Assembly: GCA_031315995.1 (NCBI GenBank)
Contig: JALDRG010000007.1
Coordinates: 212,264-276,263, forward strand
Source: Nitrospira sp.
Lineage (GTDB): Bacteria > Nitrospirota > Nitrospiria > Nitrospirales > Nitrospiraceae
Length of the DNA: 64,000 nucleotides
Direction of reading: 5' to 3'
Within the stretch, counting starts at the first letter, position 1. Every line of letters starts with the position of its first letter. The translations under genes and the position numbers were made by a program. This document shows, piece after piece, positions 51,670 to 62,369 of this stretch. Under the pieces are notes generated by a model, which saw only the letters and a list, made by a program, of their open reading frames with translations, was not told the DNA's origin and searched no databases.

Positions 51670-52752
51670 GTGAAGATCGTCATTGCCGCATGGCATCTCA
51701 AGAATCTCAACGTCGGGATCGGGCGGTATGCCCGGGAGCTGATTGAGGCATTGGGGCGTGTCGATCACCGGAATCAGTATGAGATTCTGCTTCCCCACGC
51801 GGAGCATTCGTTCACCGCGCGCGTGAACATGCGGTATCGCGTGATTCGATTTCCATTCTTTCGTCGCCGGTTCTGGGAACAAGTTGCCCCGCTCATGGTC
51901 GGTCCGTACGATGTGTTGCATTTCCCGTATGACTCCTGCGTAGCCTGGAAGCGCGGGAAATTCGTCTCGACGATCCACGACGTCAAACCGCTGCTGTTCC
52001 CTGAGCTCCGTGCCCGTACCAATCTGAATAGTCGTATCGAACAACGACTGGTCGGGGATCGCTGGCAAAAAATCGATCACGTGATCACCATCTCTGAACA
52101 TTCGCGGCGCGATCTGCTCAGCCATGTGCCTCTCCGTCCGGATCAGGTGACCGTGACCCCGTTGGGATTGGACCACGCGCGTTTTCAGCCTGCGGTTTCT
52201 CGCTCGGCAGGACGGCCCTACGTCTTCTGCGTCGCCGGGTCCGATCCGACCAAGAATGTCGGCTGTCTCATCGAAGGATTCGCGAAACTTCCGGAGGGGC
52301 TACGTAGTCGGTTTGACCTTCTTCTTGCGGGGGATGTCTGCAAACGCGCGGATGTTCGCACGGCCATCGAACGTCTCGGCATCGGAGGGCAGACGCAGTT
52401 GCTCGGTTTATTGTCGGACGAGCAATTGATCAACCGGTATCAGCAAGCGACGGTCTTTGTCTTTCCGTCGCTGTATGAGGGCTTCGGCCTGCCGGTGCTG
52501 GAGGCGATGGGCTGCGGCTGTCCCGTGATTTCATCCAACGCCGCTTCCCTGCCTGAGGTTGCGGGAGATGCGGCCCTCTTGATCGATCCGCGTGAGAGCG
52601 GGCAGGTAACGGATGCCCTGGCTCGACTGCTCGACTCTCCCGATCTGCAGGCCAGGCTTCGGGCGCGCGGATTGGCGAGGGCAAAAGAGTTCGCGTGGGA
52701 TCGCACGGCGAGCCAAACGGTGGCGGTGTATGAGCGGGTTGTCGAGCCATGA
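51670..52752 (+). CDS. Glycosyltransferase family 4
   Basis: A GT-B enzyme of about 360 residues. VKIVIAAWHLKNLNVGIGRYARELIEAL opens it. ITISEHSRRDLLSHVP and the donor-site [43 protein letters not shown] are strong GT4 motifs and resemble those of the gene at 46406. The start is uncertain: GTG 51670 fits the family N-terminus but lacks a good ribosome site; the frame opens from 51619. Confidence 0.85.
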   Translation: MKIVIAAWHLKNLNVGIGRYARELIEALGRVDHRNQYEILLPHAEHSFTARVNMRYRVIRFPFFRRRFWEQVAPLMVGPYDVLHFPYDSCVAWKRGKFVSTIHDVKPLLFPELRARTNLNSRIEQRLVGDRWQKIDHVITISEHSRRDLLSHVPLRPDQVTVTPLGLDHARFQPAVSRSAGRPYVFCVAGSDPTKNVGCLIEGFAKLPEGLRSRFDLLLAGDVCKRADVRTAIERLGIGGQTQLLGLLSDEQLINRYQQATVFVFPSLYEGFGLPVLEAMGCGCPVISSNAASLPEVAGDAALLIDPRESGQVTDALARLLDSPDLQARLRARGLARAKEFAWDRTASQTVAVYERVVEP

Positions 52753-52836
52753 ACGTCGACGGCCGGACACCTAGTACATCCGCCGGTCTGCTGTCACGGC
52801 CCCGTGATTGTTCCATTAGGAGAGGCGAGGTTCCGC

Positions 52837-54039
52837 ATGGCGAACGATAGCTGCGATTTCCTGATCGTGGGGGCAGGAGTGATCGGCGTCGCCGTCGCCA
52901 GGGAACTCCGGCGGAAGCATGGCGCCGGCGTGCTGGTATTGGAAAAAGAATCGAAGGCGGGGGAACATGCCAGCGGTCGCAACAGCGGCGTGCTTCACGC
53001 CGGCGTCTATTACAAGGCCGGCACCCTCAAGGCCAAGCTTTGTGTCGAGGGAAATCGGCGGCTGCGGGACTATTGCCGGGAGAAGGCGATCCCGCTGAAC
53101 GACCATGGGAAGGTGATCGTCGCGCGGACCGCCGCGGAATTGCCCGCGTTGCGTGAGTTGCATGCGCGTGCTCAGGCCAACGGCGTACGCGTCAGTCTGC
53201 TCGACGAACAGGCTTTAAGGGAGGTGGAGCCCTGCGCGAAGACCGTGGGCCAGGCCTTATATGTGCGCGATACGGCGGTGGTGAATCCGCAGCGCGTGAT
53301 GGAGGCGATGGTGGCGGATGCCCAGCGCGAAGGGGTGCGGTTTCGATTCGGCTGCGCCTGGCAGGGCTCTACGGGGGAAGACATCGGGCAGACCAGCGAG
53401 GGACTGGTCCGGTACCGGCACCTCGTGAATTGCGGCGGCCTCTATGCCGATCGCATCGCCCATGCCTATGGGGTCGGCCTCCAGTACCGGATCTTGCCCT
53501 TTCGAGGACAGTTTTATCGGCTCCGTCCCACTTCCAAGCTTCAGGTCCGCGGCAATATTTATCCGGTGCCGGATTTGCGCAATCCCTTTTTGGGCGTGCA
53601 CTTTACCCGGCGGCCGGAGGGCGAGGTCACGATCGGCCCCTCGGCGCTCCCGTTGCTGGGACGGGAACAGTATCGCGGCATGACCGGTGCGACCATTAAG
53701 GACAGCCTGACGATGCTGGCTTATCTGATGCGGCTGTTCGGCCGCAACCGGGATCATTTTCGTTCGATTGCCTGGACGGAGATGCGCAAGCTGACGAGGG
53801 CCGGGTTTTTTCGCGAAGCGGAAGCATTGGGAGTGGGATTCGAGAAGGCGGACCTATTACCGGGGAAAGAACCCGGCATACGCGCACAATTGATCGATAC
53901 GAGCAGCGCGGACCTGTTGAGCGATTTCGTCATTGAGGCGGGGCCTCGGTCCACCCATGTGCTCAATGCCGTGTCGCCGGCCTTCACCTCCTCGCTTCCC
54001 TTCGCGGAACACGTGGTGGGCATGATACAGCTAGACTAG
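52837..54039 (+). CDS. lhgO: L-2-hydroxyglutarate oxidase homologue
   Basis: A 400-residue FAD-dependent oxidoreductase of the DAO family. The dinucleotide site is DFLIVGAGVIGVAVARELRR, HASGRNSGVLHAGVYYKAGTLKAKLC is the LhgO/YgaF signature, and LPFRGQFYRLRP plus GVHFTRRPEGEVTIGP are conserved downstream. It oxidises L-2-hydroxyglutarate to 2-oxoglutarate, usually passing electrons to quinone. Its place among glycosyltransferases has no obvious logic, so it may simply be a neighbour. ATG 52837 follows AGGAGAGG-like sequence; a GTG at 52804 is an alternative. Confidence 0.88.
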   Translation: MANDSCDFLIVGAGVIGVAVARELRRKHGAGVLVLEKESKAGEHASGRNSGVLHAGVYYKAGTLKAKLCVEGNRRLRDYCREKAIPLNDHGKVIVARTAAELPALRELHARAQANGVRVSLLDEQALREVEPCAKTVGQALYVRDTAVVNPQRVMEAMVADAQREGVRFRFGCAWQGSTGEDIGQTSEGLVRYRHLVNCGGLYADRIAHAYGVGLQYRILPFRGQFYRLRPTSKLQVRGNIYPVPDLRNPFLGVHFTRRPEGEVTIGPSALPLLGREQYRGMTGATIKDSLTMLAYLMRLFGRNRDHFRSIAWTEMRKLTRAGFFREAEALGVGFEKADLLPGKEPGIRAQLIDTSSADLLSDFVIEAGPRSTHVLNAVSPAFTSSLPFAEHVVGMIQLD

Positions 54040-54123
54040 CCGCAGGAGGGCTCCATGCCCCTGCACGTCCGAAACGGATCGATTCGAGACGAATGGCTGC
54101 CCGCTCGTGCGGCATGATCGAAT

Positions 54124-54148
54124 TTTCTGGTTTGAACGCGGCCAGAAA
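54124..54148. repeat. Inverted repeat TTTCTGG-N11-CCAGAAA
   Basis: Perfect 7-bp arms lie in the 209-bp space between lhgO and rmlA. It could be a hairpin ending the upstream transcript or an operator for the rml genes. There is no T-run. TTGACGG occurs twice further on (near 54162 and 54191) without convincing -10 partners. Confidence 0.3.
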
Positions 54149-54248
54149 CGTTAAGATCCAGGTCATTGACGGTTCCTCTGGAAGAGTCCTTGACGGAAAA
54201 CACCGTGTCTGTTCGATCCAATTACCTGGTGACCTTGGGGGGTGAAGC

Positions 54249-54983
54249 ATGAAAGGTGTCGTGCTGGCGGGAGGCCTCGGTTCTCGACTGCTTCCCCTGA
54301 CTAAAGTGACGAACAAACATCTCCTGCCGGTGTATGACAAGCCGATGATCTATTATCCCATCCAGACGCTGGTGAATGCCGGTATCACCGAAGTCATGCT
54401 GGTGACCGGCGGCAACAGCGCCGGAGACTTCCTGCGGTTGCTGGGAAACGGGAAAGAATTCGGGCTCAAGCATCTCAGTTACACCTACCAGCAGGGAGAG
54501 GGGGGCATTGCCGATGCGTTGCGGTTGGCGGAGCATTTCGCCGATGACGGCCCGATCTGCGTGGTGTTAGGCGACAATTTGATCCAGGGCAATATCGCTC
54601 AGGCGGCGAAGGCGTTCCGCGCGCAAAAGGCCGGCGCCAAGATTTTGCTCAAGGAAGTGAAAGACCCTCAACGATTCGGGGTCCCGCTGCTCGACGGGAA
54701 CCGGGTCCTGGGCATCGAGGAAAAACCGGCCAATCCCCGCTCCTCCTATGCGGTGACCGGCATCTATTTTTATGATGCCCGCGTGTTCGATATCACGAGA
54801 ACGCTGAAACCATCCGGGCGGGGCGAACTGGAAATTACGGATGTCAACAATGCCTATATCCAAGCCGGAGAGCTGACGTGGGATCCCCTGGAGGGCTGGT
54901 GGACGGATGCCGGTACGATCGAATCGTTATTAGCCGCCAATCAGCTCGTGGCTCAGACCGGGGCGAACAGGATGGAGTTTTAA
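54249..54983 (+). CDS. rmlA: Glucose-1-phosphate thymidylyltransferase, short form
   Basis: A 244-residue nucleotidyltransferase making dTDP-glucose. GVVLAGGLGSRLLPLTKVTNKHLLPVYDKPMIYYPI is the signature; LGDNLIQGNI, FGVPLL, IEEKPANPRSSYAVTGIYFYD and WWTDAGTIESL follow the family. It is about 45 residues shorter than classical RmlA and lacks the allosteric C-terminal part, as in the shorter RfbA subgroup. It abuts rmlB directly. Confidence 0.92.
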   Translation: MKGVVLAGGLGSRLLPLTKVTNKHLLPVYDKPMIYYPIQTLVNAGITEVMLVTGGNSAGDFLRLLGNGKEFGLKHLSYTYQQGEGGIADALRLAEHFADDGPICVVLGDNLIQGNIAQAAKAFRAQKAGAKILLKEVKDPQRFGVPLLDGNRVLGIEEKPANPRSSYAVTGIYFYDARVFDITRTLKPSGRGELEITDVNNAYIQAGELTWDPLEGWWTDAGTIESLLAANQLVAQTGANRMEF

Positions 54984-56012
54984 ATGCGTATGCTGGTCAC
55001 GGGCGGTGCGGGCTTTATTGGGTCGCATCTGGTGCGTCGCTTGATCCAGAGCGGTCGCCATTCGGTCGTGAACCTCGACGCGCTGAAATATTCCGGCAAT
55101 CTGGAGAATCTTGCCGATCTCGCCGGGCATCCGCAGTACCGCTTCGTACATGGCGATATCGGTGATCAGAAGGTGGTACATGGACTGCTGCGGGAACATC
55201 GGATCGAGGGCATCATCAATTGCGCGGCGGAAACGCATGTCGATCGGTCCATTCTCGATCCGGGGGCATTCGCTCGCACGGATGTCGTGGGCACGGGGAT
55301 TTTGTTGGAGGAGGCGCGCCAGGCCGGGGTGCAGCGGTTCCTGCAGGTCAGCACGGATGAGGTCTACGGCAGTGTCGAGCAGGGGAGTTCCAAGGAAGAA
55401 GACCGATTGGAGCCGCGGAGTCCCTATTCGGCCAGCAAGGCCGGCGGGGATTTGCTGGTCCTGAGTTATTGGACGACCTACCGGTTTCCGGTGCTGATCA
55501 CGCGTGGAAGTAATACCTATGGGCCGAATCAATATCCGGAGAAGTTTATCCCGTTGTTTGTGACGAACGCGATCGATGGGGACCCGTTGCCCTTGTACGG
55601 CGACGGCAAACAATGCCGGGACTGGTTATCGGTGTCAGATCACGCGGCCGGGATCCAGCATGTGTTCGAACATGGTCAGCCGGGATCCATTTACAACGTG
55701 GGCGGAGGGAACGAGCGCGAGAATATCACGGTCGCCGAACAGATCGTGGCGACACTGGGAAAGTCTCGCTCGCTGATTCGGTTGGTGCAGGATCGTCCGG
55801 GGCACGACCGCCGGTACTCGATCGACTGCAGCCGGTTGCGCGAATTGGGGTGGTCGCCTCACGTGCCGTTCGAGGAGGGATTGAAGCAAACGGTCGAGTG
55901 GTATCGCACGCATGAGAGTTGGTGGCGGACGATCAAGTCCGGAGAGTTCAAGGAATACTATCAGCAGCAGTATGCGAAGCGGTTGCAGCAGGGGACGGCG
56001 TGCGGATCGTAA
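54984..56012 (+). CDS. rmlB: dTDP-glucose 4,6-dehydratase
   Basis: A 342-residue extended SDR. The NAD motif is VTGGAGFIGSHLVRRLI, the active site is STDEVYG with YSASKAGGD (YxxxK), and RGSNTYGPNQYPEKFIPLF and the PGHDRRYSID block are RmlB-specific. It makes dTDP-4-keto-6-deoxyglucose. It begins at the base after the rmlA stop and overlaps rmlD by 13 bp. Confidence 0.95.
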   Translation: MRMLVTGGAGFIGSHLVRRLIQSGRHSVVNLDALKYSGNLENLADLAGHPQYRFVHGDIGDQKVVHGLLREHRIEGIINCAAETHVDRSILDPGAFARTDVVGTGILLEEARQAGVQRFLQVSTDEVYGSVEQGSSKEEDRLEPRSPYSASKAGGDLLVLSYWTTYRFPVLITRGSNTYGPNQYPEKFIPLFVTNAIDGDPLPLYGDGKQCRDWLSVSDHAAGIQHVFEHGQPGSIYNVGGGNERENITVAEQIVATLGKSRSLIRLVQDRPGHDRRYSIDCSRLRELGWSPHVPFEEGLKQTVEWYRTHESWWRTIKSGEFKEYYQQQYAKRLQQGTACGS

Positions 56013-56839
56013 TCACCGGCGCGCAGGGGCAGCTGGGAACGGATCTTCGGCAGACGTTGCGCGAGCATCAGCTGACGTTACTCGATCTTCCGACGTTCGA
56101 CCTCACGCAGCAGGATTGCGGACGTGTCATTGTTGAAGCGGCTCCTGATGTCGTGATCCACGCGGGTGCTCACACGGATGTGGATGGGGCAGAGCGAAAT
56201 CCGGCCCTGGCCATGGCGGTGAATGCCGATGGGACTGAACGGGTCGCCCGCGCGGCCGCGCAGGTCGGCGCGAGGCTCCTCTCTCTCTCTACGGACTATG
56301 TGTTCGACGGCCAAGGTACTCGACCCTATGTCGAAACCGATCCGGCCAATCCGCTCAGTGCCTATGGCGAATCGAAGTGGGTGAGCGAACAGCGGGCGCT
56401 GGCCTGCTGTGAGAACACCCTGGTCGTGCGTACAGCCTGGCTCTATGGTCTGCACGGCAGGAATTTCGTGAAAACCATGTTGCAACTGGCGACCGAGCGG
56501 CCCTGTTTGAAAGTCGTGGCCGACCAGCGAGGTTGTCCGACCTTTGCGGAGGATCTTGCGGCGATGATTGGAAAACTTGTGGCGCATCCGTCCCAGGGCG
56601 TGCTGCATGTGACGAACGAGGGGCACTGCACGTGGCATGAATTTGCCACGGAGATTGTGCGGTTGTCAGGGTACCGAGTTCCCGTCGAGCCGATCACGAC
56701 GGCCGACATGCCGAGACCGGCGAAGCGACCCGCCTATTCCGTGTTATCCGCAGACCGTCTCCATCAGCTTGGGTTCAGCATGCCATCTTGGCAAGATGGG
56801 TTGCAGCGGTTCATGAAGGCCCTGCCGGCAGTCTCCTAA
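56000..56839 (+). CDS. rmlD: dTDP-4-dehydrorhamnose reductase
   Basis: A 279-residue SDR with IVITGAQGQLGTDL, HAGAHTDVDGAE, LSTDYVFDGQGTRPYVETDPANPLSAYGESKWVSE (YxxxK) and RTAWLYG. These match RmlD, the last step of dTDP-L-rhamnose synthesis. The C3/C5 epimerase RmlC that should act before it is not in the window. GTG 56000 overlaps the end of rmlB. Confidence 0.93.
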   Translation: MRIVITGAQGQLGTDLRQTLREHQLTLLDLPTFDLTQQDCGRVIVEAAPDVVIHAGAHTDVDGAERNPALAMAVNADGTERVARAAAQVGARLLSLSTDYVFDGQGTRPYVETDPANPLSAYGESKWVSEQRALACCENTLVVRTAWLYGLHGRNFVKTMLQLATERPCLKVVADQRGCPTFAEDLAAMIGKLVAHPSQGVLHVTNEGHCTWHEFATEIVRLSGYRVPVEPITTADMPRPAKRPAYSVLSADRLHQLGFSMPSWQDGLQRFMKALPAVS

Positions 56840-56936
56840 GAAAGTCGCACGTCCTGGCCCCGTCCTCTGGATTCTCATCCAATAACCTGTCTGTTTTGAC
56901 GCGCCCTGGATTGATGGTGTCGGCGGGACACCTTTC

Positions 56937-56965
56937 TTGTGCAACCCTTGAGACTTCTCTATACT
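56937..56965 (+). promoter_or_regulatory. Possible sigma70-like promoter before the O-antigen-ligase gene
   Basis: TTGTGC (56937-56942), a 17-bp spacer and TATACT (56960-56965), in the 424-bp space 56840-57263 between rmlD and the ligase gene. It would leave a ~290-nt leader. The rest of that space shows no recognisable gene or terminator; a 27-codon ORF near 57084 is not supported. Confidence 0.45.
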
Positions 56966-57263
56966 GGAATACTGCAATCCGGCAGCGCCCCCTGATTGTC
57001 TCTCATCACGATGCCAGCGAACGAGGCCGATGATGACGAGTCGTGGTACGAGCTTGCTCCGTTAGGCTGGTAAACGGGTGATCCATGTCTCGCGTGCATA
57101 CCAACATGCCGATTCGGTGTCCTTCACGCCGAGAGAGGAGTGTGCCTGTCCATGAATGGTCATACTGACTCCGTCTGTTCAGCCGCAGTGATCGAGCCGT
57201 TGGGGCGGTGCTCGATGTCTGTGACCGATGGCGTCTCCCTCATTGTGAAGCGGCGCTGAGAGT

Positions 57264-58604
57264 ATGAATCGAATGACGTCGCCCTCTGCCGACTCGGCAG
57301 CCAAACCTATCCAGACTAGAAAACGTGGTGCCTCCGACTATGCATTCTTCTGGGTATTCCAGGGGTACGTCATGATCGTCCTCGCCTGTGCGAGTTTTGT
57401 TCCGATACTGTTCCGTTACCAGGAACATGCCGTCATTATTCTGATCGTTTTCTCCCTGGCCATGTGCGGGATCGAGAGGGTGAGTCCTTGGATTAAGAAT
57501 CCGCTGGATCTTCCCCTCTGGCTGTTCATGATCTGGGTGCTCTGCACGGTTCCGTTCGCGACCGATCCGGCCTACAGTCTTGCCGAGTGGAAAAAGTTCG
57601 TGGCGCAGGCAGGCGTCTTTTATTGGTCCCTCCTCGTGTTGGATCGTTGTCGACGATTGAGCCTGCCGCGGCAAATCCTCTGGGCGTTGGCGTTCAGCGG
57701 TACGGTGCTTGCCGTCTACGCTCTGGTTGATTTCGTGGACAGAGGTGGCACCTGGAGGGATCGGTATGTCCGAGCCCATGCCTTCGGGTCGGACTACAAC
57801 TGGCTCAGCACTTACATGGTGATGACGATTCCTATCATCGGCAGCCTTGTCGTGATGGCGCGCGTCGCCTGGATTCGTGGAGCCCAGCTATTGGCTCTGG
57901 TCCTCACGGTCGCCGCGCAGCTCTTTTCCTACACTCGTGGCGGATGGCTCGGTCATGCTGCGCAAGGGCTGGCGTTGGCCCTGATGATCGGTGGACGGCG
58001 CCTGGCGTTGGGTGTGCTGGGATTGATCGCTTTGGCCGGAGTGGGGTTGGCGATTGCCTCTCAGTCCGGGTTTCAGCGCGACACCGTGGCCGCCAAAACG
58101 GTTGATACCAGGTTGACGGTGTGGGCCATCGGCTTGCGGGAAGTGGCGACGCATCCTGTGGTCGGGATCGGGTACGGAAATAATTCGTTTGTCAAAAAGT
58201 TCCCTGAATACTCGCTGGAGAGACAGGCTCAGGTGCCGGATCACGAACGCATCATTCCGGCCATGCACAACACGTTTCTCATGGTGGCGCTGGGGAGTGG
58301 CCTTCCCGCATTCCTCTGCTTTTTCTGGATCTTTGTCGCCCTCCTGCGGCGGCTCGTTCCGGTTCCCTGGCCGGCAGGGCGGGGCGATCCGTTCACGGTA
58401 TTGGCTGCGGGCATCGGACTGGCGGTCATCGGCTTTGCAGTGCGCAATTTCTTCGACTATATGTTCATGGGCAGCCTGGCACATGTATTTTGGTTGTTGG
58501 CGGCGGTGGGGATCACCGTGACCGGGCCAGGTTGGGCCCGGCTCGCCTCCGGGCCGCAGCCGGGAGGCCTCCCGGCTGAGACCTTGCCACAACACGTGTC
58601 GTGA
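57264..58604 (+). CDS. O-antigen ligase/polymerase-like membrane protein
   Basis: A 446-residue polytopic inner-membrane protein with about ten to twelve hydrophobic segments. It belongs to the Wzy_C/WaaL-type family: the large periplasmic loop region includes TRLTVWAIGLREVATHPVVGIGYGNNSF, and the HNTFL motif (AMHNTFLMVALGSG) is characteristic. WaaL joins O-chain to lipid A core; Wzy polymerises repeat units, and the two are hard to tell apart by sequence. The context with core and deoxysugar genes fits either. Confidence 0.83.
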   Translation: MNRMTSPSADSAAKPIQTRKRGASDYAFFWVFQGYVMIVLACASFVPILFRYQEHAVIILIVFSLAMCGIERVSPWIKNPLDLPLWLFMIWVLCTVPFATDPAYSLAEWKKFVAQAGVFYWSLLVLDRCRRLSLPRQILWALAFSGTVLAVYALVDFVDRGGTWRDRYVRAHAFGSDYNWLSTYMVMTIPIIGSLVVMARVAWIRGAQLLALVLTVAAQLFSYTRGGWLGHAAQGLALALMIGGRRLALGVLGLIALAGVGLAIASQSGFQRDTVAAKTVDTRLTVWAIGLREVATHPVVGIGYGNNSFVKKFPEYSLERQAQVPDHERIIPAMHNTFLMVALGSGLPAFLCFFWIFVALLRRLVPVPWPAGRGDPFTVLAAGIGLAVIGFAVRNFFDYMFMGSLAHVFWLLAAVGITVTGPGWARLASGPQPGGLPAETLPQHVS

Positions 58605-58662
58605 TCGGTGGCGGCAGTGGCCTTCGGGCATGGCTCTGGTGTTACGCCGCATCGCAGCTTGA

Positions 58663-59781
<1,119 letters not shown>

Positions 59782-60723
59782 GTGATCGAAAAACACGCGC
59801 GCATCTATGTTGCCGGACATCGGGGAATGGTGGGATCGGCGATCGTGCGAGCTCTCACGGCTCGTGGGTATGACAACCTGATCCTCCGGACCAGCAAAGA
59901 ATTGGATCTCCGTGACAATCGGCTCGTCGCCGCGTTTTTTTCGGAGGCCAAACCGGACTACGTGTTTCTTGCCGCGGCGAAGGTAGGGGGGATTCTGGCG
60001 AACAGCACATTCCCCGCCGAATTCATCTATGACAACCTGGCGATTCAAACGAACGTGATTCATCAGGCGTATGTTCATGGCGTTAAAAAATTGCTGCTAT
60101 TGGGTTCGTCCTGCATCTATCCGCGCGAGTCGCCGCAGCCGATGAAGGAAGAGTACTTACTGACCGGTCCTCTGGAGCCGACCAATGAGTGGTATGCCGT
60201 GGCGAAGATCGCCGGCATCAAGATGTGTCAGGCGTATCGTCAGCAGTACGGGTGCGACTTCATTGCCGCGATGCCGACGAACCTCTACGGGCCGAACGAT
60301 AACTTCGATCTGCAAACCGCTCACGTGCTGGCGGCGTTACTCAGGCGATTCCATGACGCGCGTGAGCAGGGGAGTGAGCCGACGCTGTGGGGGTCGGGTA
60401 CTCCGAAGCGGGAATTTCTGCATGTGGACGATTGTGCGGAGGCCTGTCTGTTCTTGATGAAGCGATATTCCGATGCCAGGATCATGAATGTCGGCGCTGG
60501 TCAGGAAATTTCGATCGGCGAGTTGGCGGCGCTGGTTGCTGAGGTAGTCGGTTATCGGGGGGACATTCGTTGGGACCGCACCAAGCCGGACGGGATGCCG
60601 CGGAAGTTGATGGATTGTAGTCGGATGCAGGTCCTGGGATGGAGTCCAAGAATTTCGCTGAGGCAAGGCCTGAGAGATGCCTATGGTTGGTATCAAGGTC
60701 ACATAGTAGGCCGTGGTGATTGA
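59782..60723 (+). CDS. fcl: GDP-L-fucose synthase
   Basis: A 313-residue SDR with the bifunctional epimerase/reductase features: IYVAGHRGMVGSAIVRAL, AAAKVGGILANSTFPAEFIYDNL, LLGSSCIYPRE, EWYAVAKIAGIKMCQAYRQQYG (YxxxK) and TNLYGPNDNFD. With Gmd it produces GDP-L-fucose for the O-chain. GTG start immediately follows the gmd stop, so the two are coupled. Confidence 0.95.
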   Translation: MIEKHARIYVAGHRGMVGSAIVRALTARGYDNLILRTSKELDLRDNRLVAAFFSEAKPDYVFLAAAKVGGILANSTFPAEFIYDNLAIQTNVIHQAYVHGVKKLLLLGSSCIYPRESPQPMKEEYLLTGPLEPTNEWYAVAKIAGIKMCQAYRQQYGCDFIAAMPTNLYGPNDNFDLQTAHVLAALLRRFHDAREQGSEPTLWGSGTPKREFLHVDDCAEACLFLMKRYSDARIMNVGAGQEISIGELAALVAEVVGYRGDIRWDRTKPDGMPRKLMDCSRMQVLGWSPRISLRQGLRDAYGWYQGHIVGRGD

Positions 60724-61371
60724 GACTCGGACTAGCTGAACATAAGGTTGACAGGAGACCGGACAGCCATCTCGTGAGTCATTGCCCAGGCGTCTGGATG
60801 TGCGCCAGTTTCTAATCTTGTGTAGCCAGCCTCATCTACCTGACGGACATCGTACCGCAGGTTTTTGCAACCGGCGCGAGCGTTCGGCGCACATCACTGC
60901 AGATTCTGAAACGGCGTCCTGCCGGTGCCGTTCTGTCGTTCAATTCCGTCAATTCATGTTGAAATTCAGGTTTTGAGGGGAGGATATCCTTGTGGAATCA
61001 AGGGGGGTTCACTATACTTCCACGCCACGTGTATTCAGATACTTCTGGGACTGTATGGCCACTCGACCATTGTTGTGTATGGAATTCGAAGGGCTATTGC
61101 GTGCCGAGCAATCGCGGGACGAAAGTTTCTACCCTTGGCTTGCTGCAACGTCAAGGATCCTGAGTTATAAAGTGCAGACAGGGCGGCCGCACTGCCTGAT
61201 ATTTTGAAGAGGCTGCGTCCATCGCTGGTGAAGTGAGATGAGAATCGGCTCAGGACTGGTGGGAGATATTTTCTATCGCTGACTATGTTGAGTGCTGATC
61301 AAGGTTTCGATCGAGTTCTCAAATCCCAGATCGGCGAATCCTAACGTAACGACAATGCAAAAGGAAGGGTG
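60724..61371 (+). other. Intergenic stretch before the pse cassette
   Basis: About 650 bp without a supported gene. Short open frames (such as 60925-61170 and 60992-61207) have no recognisable motifs or ribosome sites. By eye the stretch is AT-richer than the preceding genes. A TTGACA at 60748 has no -10 partner at the right distance. The boundary may mark where the pse genes were joined to the fucose genes. Confidence 0.4.
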
Positions 61372-62369
61372 ATGCTGAACGGGAAATCCATAATGGTGAC
61401 TGGTGGTACGGGGTCCTTCGGCCGACAATTTGTCCGATCAGTTCTGAATCGCTACAATCCTAAGCGACTGATCGTGTTTTCGCGAGATGAGCTCAAGCAG
61501 TTCGAAATGCAGCAGGAGTTTCCTGCTTCCATGATGCGATTCTTTCTGGGTGATGTGCGCGATGGCGAGCGACTGATGCAAGCAATGCGTGGTGTGGATA
61601 TTGTGGTTCATGTTGCCGCATTGAAGCAGGTGCCGCAGCGGAATACAATCCGGACGGAGTGCGTCAAAACTAATGTGCATGGAGCCGAGAATGTGCGATC
61701 GGGCCAGCGGCTATTGCCAATGAAGTAGAGAAAGTGGTAGTAATTTTTCTCGATAAGGCGGCAAACCCGATCAATTTGTATGGTGCCACCAAACTGGTTT
61801 CGGACAAACTCTTCGTTGCGGCGAACAATATAGCCGGAGGGCACCGTACGCGCTTTTCCGTCGTGCGGTATGGGAATGTTGTGGGCTCCCGAGGTTCTGT
61901 TATTCCATATTTTCGAAAGCTCTTAGCCGAGGAGGCGAAGGAGCTTCCTGTTACGGATCTCAGGATGACAAGGTTTTGGATTACTCTTCAGCAAGGTGTC
62001 GACTTTGTGTTGCGAGATTTCGAGCGTATGCAGGGTGGTGAAGTGTTTGTGCCAAAGATCCCCTCTGCAAGAATAGTCGATTTGGCCATGGCCATGGCGC
62101 CTCACTTGCCGACGCGGGTAGTCGGAATCAGGCCGGGAGAAAAACTTCACGAAGTAATGTGTCCATCGGATGATTCTCATTTGACGTTGGAGTTTGACGA
62201 TCACTATGTCGTGTGTCCTTCGATTCAGTTTTCTAGGCCGATTGATTACCGACGGAACAGCATTCAGGAGGAGGGACGTCCGGTTTCGGATGGTTTTGAG
62301 TATAGTTCCGGGACAAACAAATGGTTTCTGACCAATGATGAACTGGTAAAGCTGGTGGATGCAAACTGA
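61372..62369 (+). pseudogene. pseB: UDP-N-acetylglucosamine 4,6-dehydratase PseB, damaged
   Basis: The start (MLNGKSIMVTGGTGSFGRQFV) and end (from YGATKLVSDKL to the stop) match PseB, the first enzyme of CMP-pseudaminic acid synthesis. The middle is damaged. The conserved AEYNP stretch is encoded at 61638-61652 but in another frame, because one base is lost before it and one gained after it. After GAENV (61695) an 11-nt stretch shifts the frame, and the first frame stops at 61726-61728. The catalytic STDK block reads IFLDK, losing the Ser/Thr. Tyr and Lys of YGATK survive. Total length (998 nt) fits a ~330-residue gene with net +2. Flanking pse genes look intact. Confidence 0.85.

Noticed and set aside
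60925..61207. Two short ORFs in the gap before pseB
   Set aside because: No motifs, no ribosome site and overlapping frames; treated as intergenic.
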